Shown here: positions 26,823 to 35,386 of the stretch, one piece after another
Position numbering within the stretch: the first letter of the stretch is position 1
Layout of the letters: each line of letters starts with the position of its first letter
Origin: Duganella alba
GTDB lineage: Bacteria > Pseudomonadota > Gammaproteobacteria > Burkholderiales > Burkholderiaceae_D
Direction of reading: 5' to 3'
Assembly (NCBI RefSeq): GCF_009674495.1
Contig: NZ_WKJN01000029.1
Coordinates: 17,785-81,784 of the forward strand
DNA: 64,000 nucleotides
The notes under the pieces: generated by a model
Told to the model about the DNA's origin: nothing
The model's input: only the letters and a program-made list of their open reading frames with translations
The model's database searches: none
Program-made: the position numbers and the translations under genes

Positions 26823-28087
26823 AGCGCCGCCAATTCATCCAGGCAGCCGGCGCCAGCGCGCTGCTCGCCGGCTGCACCACCATCACCGGCCAGGCCAAAC
26901 CGCAAGTGGTGGTCATCGGCGGCGGCTACGGCGGCGCCACGGCCGCCCGCTATATCCGCATGTGGAGCGACAACAGCATCGCCGTCACGCTGATCGAACC
27001 CAACGCCAGCTTTATTTCCTGCCCACTCTCCAACCTCGTGCTGGGCGGCTCGCGCCAGATCGGCGACCTGACCATGTCCATCAACGCGCTGGCCGACAAG
27101 CACGGCGTGCGCATCGTGCGCGACACCGTCACCAACATCAACGCCGACAAACGCACGCTGGCGCTGGCCGGCGGCGAAACGCTGAGCTACGACCGCCTGA
27201 TCGTCTCGCCCGGCGTCGACTTCATGTGGGACCAGTTGCCCGGCATGCTCAAACCCGGCGCGCAGGACACCATCCTCCACGCCTGGAAAGCCGGCGCTCA
27301 AACCGTCGCCCTGCGCGCGCAACTGGAAGCGATGCCGGACGGCGGCGTCTACGCCATGACCATCCCGCCGGCCCCATACCGCTGCCCGCCCGGTCCCTAC
27401 GAACGCGCATCGCAGATAGCCTTCTACTTCAGCCGCCACAAGCCCAAGTCCAAGGTGCTGATCCTGGACGCCAATGACGACGTGGTCTCCAAAGGCCCGC
27501 TGTTCAAGAAGGTATGGCGCGAGCGCTACGCCGGCATCATCGACTATCGGCCATCCTTCCGTACCGCCGACGTGGACGCCGCCGCCCGCACCGCCATCTC
27601 CGAACTGGGCGACAAGGTGCAGGCCGATGTGCTGAACGTAATCCCACCGCAGCGCGCCGGCAGCATCGCCGTGCGGAGCGGCCTGGCCAACGTCAATGCG
27701 CACTGGTGCGGCGTGGACTTCCTCACTTTCGAATCGACACAGGCGAAGAACATCCACGTGCTGGGCGACGCCATCGCCGTCGCGCCGCTGATGCCCAAGT
27801 CCGCGCACATGGCCAACCAGCACGCCAAGGTGTGCGCGGCGGCCGTGGTGGACCTGCTCAGCGGCCGCGCGCCCGATGCGCATCCCATGCTGACCAACAC
27901 CTGCTACAGCTTTGTCTCCGACCATGACGTGATACACGTCGCCTCGGTCCACGCGTATGACGCGGCGAAGAAGACGCTGCTGGTGGTCTCCGGCTCCGGC
28001 GGCGTATCGTCCGGCCCCAGCGCGCTGGAAGGCGAGTATGCGATGAACTGGGCTCACAACATCTGGGCCGATACGCTGGGCGCCTGA
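26819..28087 (+). CDS. soxF: Flavocytochrome c sulfide dehydrogenase flavoprotein subunit (FccB/SoxF-like)
   Basis: 422 residues with a Tat-type leader (KRRQFIQAAG) followed by LLAGC, which might be a lipobox. The FAD-binding GGGYGG motif is at 34-39. C68 (FISCPLSNLV) corresponds to the cysteine that binds FAD covalently. C189 (PYRCPPGPYERA) and C362 (NTCYS) correspond to the redox-active disulfide of FccB. It oxidises sulfide to sulfane sulfur and passes electrons to the cytochrome encoded just upstream. It ends 1 nt from the convergent nodT stop. Confidence 0.9.
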   Translation: MKRRQFIQAAGASALLAGCTTITGQAKPQVVVIGGGYGGATAARYIRMWSDNSIAVTLIEPNASFISCPLSNLVLGGSRQIGDLTMSINALADKHGVRIVRDTVTNINADKRTLALAGGETLSYDRLIVSPGVDFMWDQLPGMLKPGAQDTILHAWKAGAQTVALRAQLEAMPDGGVYAMTIPPAPYRCPPGPYERASQIAFYFSRHKPKSKVLILDANDDVVSKGPLFKKVWRERYAGIIDYRPSFRTADVDAAARTAISELGDKVQADVLNVIPPQRAGSIAVRSGLANVNAHWCGVDFLTFESTQAKNIHVLGDAIAVAPLMPKSAHMANQHAKVCAAAVVDLLSGRAPDAHPMLTNTCYSFVSDHDVIHVASVHAYDAAKKTLLVVSGSGGVSSGPSALEGEYAMNWAHNIWADTLGA

Positions 28088-28088
28088 C

Positions 28089-29633
28089 TTACCAGCCGCC
28101 TCCCGCTGCGCGGAAGGTGGCGACGGCGGCGCGGGCGTTGTCCGCGTTCACGCGTGCCATCTGGTCGCGGGAGGCGAGCAGCTGGCGCTGTTCTTCCAGC
28201 ACTTCGTACAGGCTGACGGCGCCGCCCTTGTAGGCCAGTTCGGAGGCGTCGCGGGCGCGGATGTGGGCGTCCACTTCGTCGGACAGTTCGGCATGCTGGG
28301 CTTCCAGTTGCGTGAGGGTGATGACGGCGTTCTCCACATCTTCCGCCGCACGCAGTACGGCCTTGCGGTAGGCGGCCAGTGCCTCCGCGTTGGCGCCCCT
28401 GGCGCGGGCGACGTCGGCGTCGATGCGGCCGAAGTCGAACAGTCGCCAGCGCAGGCCGGCCGCCACCTGTGGCTGCAGCGAGGCGGCGCTCAGCAGACCG
28501 TTGGCGCCAAGGCTGCTGAGGCCCAGCAGGGCGGACAGCGTGACCTTCGGATAGTACTCCGACATCGCCGCGCCGATCTGCGCGTTGGATGCGGCCAGGC
28601 GGCGCTCGGCCGCAATCACGTCCGGCCGCCGGCGCAGCAGGTCCGCCGGCCCTTGCGACAGCTCGATTGCCGGCACACGCGTCTCCGGCGCCACCGTGGC
28701 GTTCTCGCCGCGAGCACCCGCCGGCGGTGTCGCGCCAACCATGGCGTCCGGCTGACCCGCGATCGGCGTCGCCGCATCGGCAGCCACCGACGCGCCGGCG
28801 GCTGTCGTCGCCAGCTCCGCCGCATACGTGCCTGGCGCAGCGCCCATCAGCACATCCAGCCGATTCAGCTGCACCTCCAGCTCGATGCGCAGCGGCGGCA
28901 CGGTGGCGCGAGCCTGCGCCACCAGCGCCTCGGCCTGCGCCGACTCGCGGCTGGACGCCAGCCCATCCGCCAGACGCAAACGCACCAGTTCCAGCAAGCG
29001 CCCGTTGTTGGCAATCTGCTCCTGCGCCAGAGCGATGCGCCGCTGTGCGCCACGCACGCGGAAGTAGGCATCAGCCGCTTCCGCCGTCACCGACACCCGC
29101 ACGCCCAGCCGATCCGCCTCCGCGGCCTGCGCTTCCGCACTGGCAGCCTGTGCGCCATCGCGCAGACCGCCCGCCACATCCAGCTCCCAGCTGGCGCCCA
29201 GCCCCGCGTCGTAAATCGACTGCTCACGGTTATACCCGGGGAAGCTGCTGGCGATCTTGCCGATCGGGCTGTTTACCGACTGCCGCTGATGCGCCACGCT
29301 GGCCGATACGCCGCCTTCCGGCAGCAACCGCGCATCCGCCATGCGCGCCGCCGCCCGCGCCTGATCCACGCGCGCCATTGCCGCCGCCAAGTCCAGGTTC
29401 TGCGCCAGCACCCGCGCCACGATGCGCTGCAGGGCCGGATCGTCAAAGCCGTTCCACCATGCGTCCAGCGCCGGCGCCGGCAAGGTCGCCTGGCGTTCGG
29501 CCAGCGCGCCCGACGAGTGATAGGCCGCCGCCAGCGACGCATCCGGCCGCTGGTACGCCGGCCCGGTCGCGCATCCCGTCAGCGCGGTCAGGGCCAGCAG
29601 ACCGGCGCTGGCCAGCCGCATTGTCTTGTCCAT
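28089..29633 (-). CDS. NodT-family outer-membrane efflux lipoprotein
   Basis: 514 residues with lipobox LTGC and the repeated outer-membrane-factor helices (TolC type): PALQRIVARVLAQNLDLAAA, LLRRRPDVIAAERRLAASNAQIG, VSLYEVLEEQRQLL. A low-complexity insert of about 50 residues (AELATTAAGASVAADAATPI and on) interrupts the region before LLRRRPD. It forms the trimeric outer-membrane exit duct for a tripartite pump. It is divergent from hxlR-emrA-emrB, which supply the other parts and the probable regulator. Confidence 0.92.
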   Translation of the reverse strand: MDKTMRLASAGLLALTALTGCATGPAYQRPDASLAAAYHSSGALAERQATLPAPALDAWWNGFDDPALQRIVARVLAQNLDLAAAMARVDQARAAARMADARLLPEGGVSASVAHQRQSVNSPIGKIASSFPGYNREQSIYDAGLGASWELDVAGGLRDGAQAASAEAQAAEADRLGVRVSVTAEAADAYFRVRGAQRRIALAQEQIANNGRLLELVRLRLADGLASSRESAQAEALVAQARATVPPLRIELEVQLNRLDVLMGAAPGTYAAELATTAAGASVAADAATPIAGQPDAMVGATPPAGARGENATVAPETRVPAIELSQGPADLLRRRPDVIAAERRLAASNAQIGAAMSEYYPKVTLSALLGLSSLGANGLLSAASLQPQVAAGLRWRLFDFGRIDADVARARGANAEALAAYRKAVLRAAEDVENAVITLTQLEAQHAELSDEVDAHIRARDASELAYKGGAVSLYEVLEEQRQLLASRDQMARVNADNARAAVATFRAAGGGW

Positions 29634-29671
29634 TTTGCACTCCCTTAAAAAGTCTGTTGCAAGTTGATACT

Positions 29672-29689
29672 AACAAGTATATGCTTGTT
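29672..29689. promoter_or_regulatory. Palindromic operator, probable HxlR-family binding site
   Basis: AACAAG-TATATG-CTTGTT is an 18-bp inverted repeat in the 99-bp gap between the divergent nodT and hxlR genes. Its place and symmetry fit a dimeric winged-helix regulator that controls both directions. Confidence 0.55.
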
Positions 29690-29732
29690 TTGATGACGAC
29701 TGCAATCAATAAATTTTTGAAGGACGAGAACC

Positions 29733-30242
29733 ATGCTTAAGACGAATCTGAGCGCCATGCCATGCCCGATCGCGCGCAGTCTGGACCGGGTGGGCGAGTG
29801 GTGGAGCATCATGATCCTGCGCGAATGCTTTTACGGCGAGACGCGCTTCGACGGCTTCAAGAAAAGCCTGGGCATCGCACCCAATATGCTGACCCGCCGC
29901 CTGAACGATCTGGTGGACGCCGGCCTGCTGGAACGCCGCCGTTATTCGGAAAAACCGCCGCGCGATGAATATCTGCTGACCGATATCGGCCGCGATTTCC
30001 GCCCGGTGATGCTGGCCATGCTCGCCTGGGGCAACAAGCACTTCGCGCCGGAAGGCAAGGCCATCATCCTGCGCGACAGCGTGACCGGCGAGGAAGCCGA
30101 TCCGGTGCTGATGGACGCCAATACCGGCCTGCCCATCGACCTGGCGCGCCACTTCACCGCCGCCGGCCCCGCCGCCACCGCATCCACCCACCTGCGCATG
30201 CAGCGCGCAGCGGAACGGCGCGCCGCCGCCAAGGGAGAATGA
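29733..30242 (+). CDS. HxlR-family winged-helix transcriptional regulator
   Basis: 169 residues. The HxlR domain is clear: CPIARSLDRVGEWWSIMILRE, FDGFKKSLGIAPNMLTRRLNDL and LLERRRYSEKPPRDEYLLTD. The N-terminal Cys11 is at the position that senses reactive electrophiles in several relatives. The last 60 residues are a family-variable tail. It overlaps the next gene and faces nodT across the palindromic operator, so it likely represses the pump until an inducer arrives. Confidence 0.9.
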   Translation: MLKTNLSAMPCPIARSLDRVGEWWSIMILRECFYGETRFDGFKKSLGIAPNMLTRRLNDLVDAGLLERRRYSEKPPRDEYLLTDIGRDFRPVMLAMLAWGNKHFAPEGKAIILRDSVTGEEADPVLMDANTGLPIDLARHFTAAGPAATASTHLRMQRAAERRAAAKGE

Positions 30243-30244
30243 AC

Positions 30245-31300
30245 ATGACCACGACTCCCAATCGCAAGCGCCTGATCACGCGCGCAGTCATCGCCGCCAT
30301 CGCCATCGGCGCCGTGGGCTTCGGCTACCACTGGTGGAGCACCGGCCGCTTCGTGGAAGACACCGACGACGCCTACATCGGCGGCAACGTGACGGTGATC
30401 GCGCCGAAAGTGGCCGGCTACATCGCCAGACTAGAGGTAAGCGACAACCAGCTGGTGCATGCCGGCGACGTGATCGCCCGCCTCGATGACCGCGACTACC
30501 GCGCCGCGCTGGCCAAGGCCGAAGGCGCGGTGGCCGCCGCCCAGGCCACGCTGGCCAACCTGGACGCCACGCGCCAGTTGCAGGATGCGGTGATCGGCCA
30601 GGCCCGCGCCGGCGTCAACGCCAGCAGCGCCGAGACGGCGCGCGCCCGCGATGACCAGACGCGCTACCAGAACCTGTCCGCCAAGGCGGCCGTATCGCTG
30701 CAAAGCTCGCAGAAGGCCGACGCCGAATACAAGCAGGCGCTGGCCGGCGACCAGAAAGCGCAGGCGCAGCTGACCGCCGCCCAGCGCGAGCTGGACGTGA
30801 TCGGCACCCGCAAGCAGCAGGCGCAGGCAGCGCTGGAGCAGGCGATGGCGGAACGCGATCTGGCGCGCCTGAATGTGGAGTACACCGTGCTGCGCGCGCC
30901 GATCGACGGCGTGGTCGGCAACCGCCGCGCGCGCGAAGGCGCTTATGCCACGGTCGGCAATCAGTTGTTGTCCATCGTGCCGGCGCGCGGCCTGTGGGTG
31001 GACGCCAACTTCAAGGAAGGCCAGCTGGCGCGCTTCCAGCCCGGCCAGCGCGCCACCATCGTGGCCGATGTGATGCCCGGCCATGTCTTCCATGGCACCG
31101 TGGCCAGCCTGGCGCCGGCCACCGGCGCGCAATTCAGCGTGCTGCCGCCGGAGAACGCCACCGGCAACTTCACCAAGATCGTCCAGCGCGTGCCGGTGCG
31201 GATTGTGCTCGATGAACGCGACGGCGCCCTGGGTACGCTGCGTCCCGGCCTGTCGGTCAACGCCGAGATCGACGTGCGCCGCGCGGACGGACAGCCATGA
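30245..31300 (+). CDS. emrA: EmrA/HlyD-family membrane fusion protein
   Basis: 351 residues from the ATG at 30245. The earlier in-frame ATG at 30239 is too close to the GGGAG ribosome-binding site. One N-terminal membrane helix, a lipoyl/barrel-sandwich pair (DTDDAYIGGNVTVIAPKVAG, VLRAPIDGVVGNRRAREGAY) and a coiled-coil hairpin between them form the periplasmic adaptor of MFS tripartite pumps. ATGA overlap couples it to emrB. Confidence 0.93.
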   Translation: MTTTPNRKRLITRAVIAAIAIGAVGFGYHWWSTGRFVEDTDDAYIGGNVTVIAPKVAGYIARLEVSDNQLVHAGDVIARLDDRDYRAALAKAEGAVAAAQATLANLDATRQLQDAVIGQARAGVNASSAETARARDDQTRYQNLSAKAAVSLQSSQKADAEYKQALAGDQKAQAQLTAAQRELDVIGTRKQQAQAALEQAMAERDLARLNVEYTVLRAPIDGVVGNRRAREGAYATVGNQLLSIVPARGLWVDANFKEGQLARFQPGQRATIVADVMPGHVFHGTVASLAPATGAQFSVLPPENATGNFTKIVQRVPVRIVLDERDGALGTLRPGLSVNAEIDVRRADGQP

Positions 31301-32916
31301 GCAGCGGCGCCTCCGCAGCGCTTGCCGAGGTTGCCCCGCCGCCCGCCGCAGCAGCATGGGCGCCGTCGCAGCTGACCATGCAGCAGAAGGTGCTGGCCTT
31401 CGCCACCATGTGCGTCGGCATGTTCATCGCGCTGCTGGACATCCAGATCGTTTCGGCCTCGCTGCGCGACATCGGCGGCGGCCTGTCCGCCGGCGCCGAT
31501 GAAACGGTGTGGATACAGACCAGCTACCTGATCGCCGAGATCATCGTCATCCCGATGTCCGGCTGGCTGTCGCGCGTGTTCTCCACGCGCTGGCTGTTCG
31601 CCGGCTCGGCCGCCGGCTTCACCGTCGCCAGCATGTTGTGCGGCATGGCGTGGGACATCAACAGCATGATCGCCTTCCGCGCACTGCAAGGCTTCATCGG
31701 CGGCTCGATGATCCCGATGGTGTTTACCACCGCGTTCTATTTTTTTCCCGGCAAGCAGCGCGTGATCGCCGCCGCCACCGTCGGCGCGCTGGCTTCGCTG
31801 GCGCCGACGCTCGGTCCCACGGTGGGCGGCTGGATCACCGACCATTTCAACTGGCACTGGCTGTTCTTCATCAACCTGGTGCCGGGCGTGTTTGTCGCCG
31901 TGGTGGTGCCGATACTGGTGAAGATCGACCGGCCCAACCTGAACCTGATCAAGGACGCCGATTACTTCGGCATCGTGCTGATGTCGCTGTTCCTCGGCTG
32001 CCTGGAATACACGCTGGAAGAAGGTCCGCGCCTGGACTGGTTCGGCGACCACGTGATCCTGGCCACCGCCTGGATCTCCGGCCTGACCGGCATCGGCTTC
32101 ATCTGGCGCAGCATGACGTATGCGCATCCCATCGTCGACCTGCGCGCGCTGAAGGACCGCAACTTCGCGCTGGGCTGCTTCTTTTCCTTCGTCACCGGCA
32201 TCGGCATCTTCGCCACCATTTACCTGACGCCGCTGTTCCTCGGCCGCGTGCGCGGCTTCAGCGCGCTGGAGATCGGCCTGGCCGTGCTGTCCACCGGCGT
32301 ATTCCAGATCATGTCGATTCCGTTGTATTCGTGGCTGGCCAACCGCGTCGACCTGCGCTGGCTGATGATGGTGGGGCTGGCGATGTTCGCCGTCTCGATG
32401 TGGAACTTCGCGCCGATCACGCACGACTGGGGCGCGGACCAACTGATGCTGCCGCAAGCCCTGCGCGGCATGGGCCAGCAGTTCGCCGTGGCGCCCACCG
32501 TCACGCTGACCTTGGGCGGGCTGGCGCCGGAGCGCCTGAAGCTGGCCTCCGGCCTGTTCAACCTGATGCGCAACCTGGGCGGCGCCATCGGCATCGCCGC
32601 CTGCGCCACGCTGATCAACGACCGCACCAACCTGCACTTCCAGCGGCTGGCCGAGCACCTCAACGCCGGCAATGAAGCGATGGGGCAGATGCTGTCCGGC
32701 GCCGGCAGCAGCCTGCTGGCGTGGGGCGTGGACGCCGGCAGCGCGCAGGCCGGCGCGCTGCGCCAGCTATGGACGCTGACCATGCGCGAAGCGCAGACGC
32801 AAACCTTCGGCGACGTGTTCCTGTGTGTAATGGCGTGCTTCGTGATCGCCTTCGCGATGGTGCCGCTGATGCGCAAGGTGACGCCGCCGAAAGCGCCGTC
32901 CGCCGACGCCCACTGA
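31297..32916 (+). CDS. emrB: DHA2-family (EmrB/QacA) MFS multidrug transporter
   Basis: 539 residues with about 14 membrane helices. Motifs include ALLDIQIVSASLRDIGG, LSRVFSTRWLFAGSAAGF and the motif C-like GALASLAPTLGPTVGGWI. It exports hydrophobic compounds by proton antiport, through the EmrA-like adaptor and the NodT-like duct encoded next door. It ends 3 bp from a convergent gene. Confidence 0.94.
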   Translation: MSSGASAALAEVAPPPAAAAWAPSQLTMQQKVLAFATMCVGMFIALLDIQIVSASLRDIGGGLSAGADETVWIQTSYLIAEIIVIPMSGWLSRVFSTRWLFAGSAAGFTVASMLCGMAWDINSMIAFRALQGFIGGSMIPMVFTTAFYFFPGKQRVIAAATVGALASLAPTLGPTVGGWITDHFNWHWLFFINLVPGVFVAVVVPILVKIDRPNLNLIKDADYFGIVLMSLFLGCLEYTLEEGPRLDWFGDHVILATAWISGLTGIGFIWRSMTYAHPIVDLRALKDRNFALGCFFSFVTGIGIFATIYLTPLFLGRVRGFSALEIGLAVLSTGVFQIMSIPLYSWLANRVDLRWLMMVGLAMFAVSMWNFAPITHDWGADQLMLPQALRGMGQQFAVAPTVTLTLGGLAPERLKLASGLFNLMRNLGGAIGIAACATLINDRTNLHFQRLAEHLNAGNEAMGQMLSGAGSSLLAWGVDAGSAQAGALRQLWTLTMREAQTQTFGDVFLCVMACFVIAFAMVPLMRKVTPPKAPSADAH

Positions 32917-32919
32917 CCG

Positions 32920-33645
32920 TCAGCGGTAGCGCGCCAGGATCTGATCGATACTGCCATCCTTGATGAGCGTATCGATCGTCCGGCTGACTTCATCGAACGG
33001 GATGGCGGATTTCTGCGAGAACGCGCACTGCGCCTTGTAGGCCGAGAACACCAGGTCGCCGCGCACCTTCATGCCGGGATTGATGCGGTGCTGGTAGTTC
33101 AGCGTGGCCTCGCTGATCATCGTGTACGGCACCTTGCCGGCCACCATCTGCTGGATATTGGCCTCCATGCTCGGCGCGTCGGTGCGCTTGAAGCGCGCGC
33201 CCAGCACCAGCTCCACGCGCTGGTAGCGGTAGCCCAGCACCGTGCCGACCTGGCGGTCGCGCAAGTCCTTGAGGGAGCGCAGGCGCGGCGCATCGCTGCG
33301 GGCGGCGATCATTTCGGCATCCGGGAACAGCGGCGGGCTCCAGTTGTAGTCGCCGTCGATCCAGAACGGCATCACATAGCACATGGCGTCGGCGCGGCCG
33401 CCGGTCAGCGCCGGCGTCACTTCCGGCACGTCCGCGTTGAGGTAGACCGGGCGGCGACCCAGCCGCTGCGCCAGCACGTCGCCGAAATCCTTGACGATGC
33501 CGCCGGCGATGGCGCCGTTCTGGAAGCGCGCGATCGGCATGGCCTGGTCCACGGGCGCCAGCATCACCAGCTCGCCGGGGCCGGCCAGCGCGGCGGCGCA
33601 CAGCATCGGCAGGGGCAGAAAAAATAGGCGGGATCGGGAAGGCAT
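32920..33645 (-). CDS. Periplasmic solute-binding protein of the SBP_bac_3 type
   Basis: 241 residues with a signal peptide (FFLPLPMLCAAALAGP). The two-lobe pattern of family 3 binding proteins is visible (GIVKDFGDVLAQRLG, SLKDLRDRQVGTVLGYRYQRVE, IDTLIKDGSIDQILARYR). The pocket Arg typical of amino-acid binders is not evident. No permease or ATPase lies nearby, so it may act as an orphan sensor. The substrate is unknown. Confidence 0.8.
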   Translation of the reverse strand: MPSRSRLFFLPLPMLCAAALAGPGELVMLAPVDQAMPIARFQNGAIAGGIVKDFGDVLAQRLGRRPVYLNADVPEVTPALTGGRADAMCYVMPFWIDGDYNWSPPLFPDAEMIAARSDAPRLRSLKDLRDRQVGTVLGYRYQRVELVLGARFKRTDAPSMEANIQQMVAGKVPYTMISEATLNYQHRINPGMKVRGDLVFSAYKAQCAFSQKSAIPFDEVSRTIDTLIKDGSIDQILARYR

Positions 33646-33741
33646 GGCTTATTATAGCCGCTGTATGTTGGACCCCGCACATGCAGGCCCAAGCGCCTGT
33701 GGCACGCTGTAACTCCTCGATCACAAGCAAGGAGTATCGTC

Positions 33742-34287
33742 ATGACCAAGGAATTGCAAGACAAACGCATTGCAGTGCTGATGACCGACGGCGTCGAGCA
33801 GGTGGAGTACACCGGCCCGCGCGCCTTCCTGGAACAGCAGGGCGCCAAGGTAACGTTGATTTCGACCAAGCAAAAGGGCGAGCAGGTGCAGGGCTTCAAC
33901 CACGCCGATCCGGCCGACCAGTTCACCGTCGAGCTGAACGTGCGCGACGCCCGTCCCGGCGAATTCGACGCGCTGGTGCTGCCGGGCGGCGTGGCCAATC
34001 CCGACGCGCTGCGCCTGCATGCCGAAGCGATCACCTTCATCCGCGAATTCGGCCGCGAGAACAAGCCGATCGCCGCCATCTGCCACGGCCCGTGGACGCT
34101 GATCGACGCCGACCTGGTCAAGGGCAAGCAGATGACCAGCTGGCCGTCGCTGCAATTGGACCTGCAAAACGCCGGCGCCCAGTGGCGCGACGCCGAAGTG
34201 GTGGCCGACGGCAAACTCATCACCAGCCGCAAGCCGGACGACATCCCGGCCTTCAACCAGGCGCTGAAGCAGGCGCTGGCGGCGTAA
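33742..34287 (+). CDS. DJ-1/PfpI-family protein (class I glutamine amidotransferase-like)
   Basis: 181 residues with an AAGGAG ribosome-binding site. The nucleophile elbow AAICHGPW places Cys114 next to His115, with Glu19 in DGVEQVEY, as in the PfpI/YhbO group. Members act as stress-induced hydrolases or deglycases, an activity that is disputed. The neighbouring stress-protein gene fits a stress role. Confidence 0.92.
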   Translation: MTKELQDKRIAVLMTDGVEQVEYTGPRAFLEQQGAKVTLISTKQKGEQVQGFNHADPADQFTVELNVRDARPGEFDALVLPGGVANPDALRLHAEAITFIREFGRENKPIAAICHGPWTLIDADLVKGKQMTSWPSLQLDLQNAGAQWRDAEVVADGKLITSRKPDDIPAFNQALKQALAA

Positions 34288-34382
34288 CTCTTTCTGCGCG
34301 GCAAACGGGCGCTCGGTCGCGCAGGACCATCGTAGACTAAGGTGAACATCGAGCTCATGCGTCTAAAACACAGGAGATCATC

Positions 34383-35291
34383 ATGCAACATACCCTCACA
34401 GCCGTATTTGAAACCCGCGCCGAAGCCAGCCTGGCCCGGGACGAACTGGTGCACAACGGCTTTGACCGCGACAGCATCCAGATCCACGACTCCGGCAGCG
34501 TAGCCGGCACCGCGCGCATCGACGACGACGCGTCCATCCTCGGCAACGTCAAGAAAATGTTCAGCGACATGCTGGGCCGCGACCACGCCGACCAGCACGT
34601 GTATGCCGAAGCGCTGAACCGCGGCCACACCGTGCTGGCGCTGGACACCGCGACGCTGGAGGAATCCGAACGCGCCGCCGACATCATCGAAGACTTCAAC
34701 CCGATCGACATCGACGAGAGCGAAACCATGTGGCGCGCCAGCGGCTGGGGCGCGGACGTGCTGCGCAGCGGCGTCGGCATGCAGCAGACCAGCATCGGCT
34801 CGCAGCAGGCAGCACCCGAGCAGCACGGCATCCGTCCGCGCGAGGACGCGGTGGTGTTCGCGCGTTCCGAACAGGTGGTGCTGGCGCCGGGATCGATGCA
34901 GCGCGGCTCCGTGGCCAGCGGCACGGTGACGCCGGCCGCCGAAGCGGTGGCCGACATCCAGAACACCGTGCAGCGCAGCGGCATGCGCATCTATCCGCGG
35001 GACGCCGGCATCAACCAGGACAGCATGAACATCCTGACCGGTAACGACGACGCCGAAGACGACCATTTCCGCTCGCACTGGGAAAAGACCTACACCGGCG
35101 GCACCTACCAGGAGGTGGAACCGGCCTACCGCTACGGCGAATCGATGGCCGGCAATCCCGGCTACCAGGACAAGCCGTGGGATGAAGCGGAACCGCACCT
35201 GCGCTCGCAGTGGGAGACGCAGCACCCGCAGTCGACCTGGGACAAGTTCAAGCTGGCGGTGAAGGAAGGCTGGGACCGCGTGACGAAGTAA
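34383..35291 (+). CDS. General-stress-protein-like protein (YflT/GSP17M-type N-terminus)
   Basis: 302 residues with a CAGGAG site. The first 90 residues (TAVFETRAEASLARDELVHN, then SDMLGRDHADQHVYAEALNRG) resemble the heat-induced GSP17M-like domain. The middle is low complexity, and the acidic, aromatic C-terminal region (FRSHWEKTYTGGTYQEVEPAYRYG, LRSQWETQHP) repeats an R-S-x-W-E motif twice. Such proteins are widespread in Burkholderiales and have no assigned biochemical role. Confidence 0.65.
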   Translation: MQHTLTAVFETRAEASLARDELVHNGFDRDSIQIHDSGSVAGTARIDDDASILGNVKKMFSDMLGRDHADQHVYAEALNRGHTVLALDTATLEESERAADIIEDFNPIDIDESETMWRASGWGADVLRSGVGMQQTSIGSQQAAPEQHGIRPREDAVVFARSEQVVLAPGSMQRGSVASGTVTPAAEAVADIQNTVQRSGMRIYPRDAGINQDSMNILTGNDDAEDDHFRSHWEKTYTGGTYQEVEPAYRYGESMAGNPGYQDKPWDEAEPHLRSQWETQHPQSTWDKFKLAVKEGWDRVTK

Positions 35292-35386
35292 GGTTGTTCA
35301 AGGTCAAAAACTGAAGTATTCATCGTGACATCATCGGGGACTTGCGCAGCCTGTTCGGTTGCGCGCTTCCCCGATGGATGCCCACG

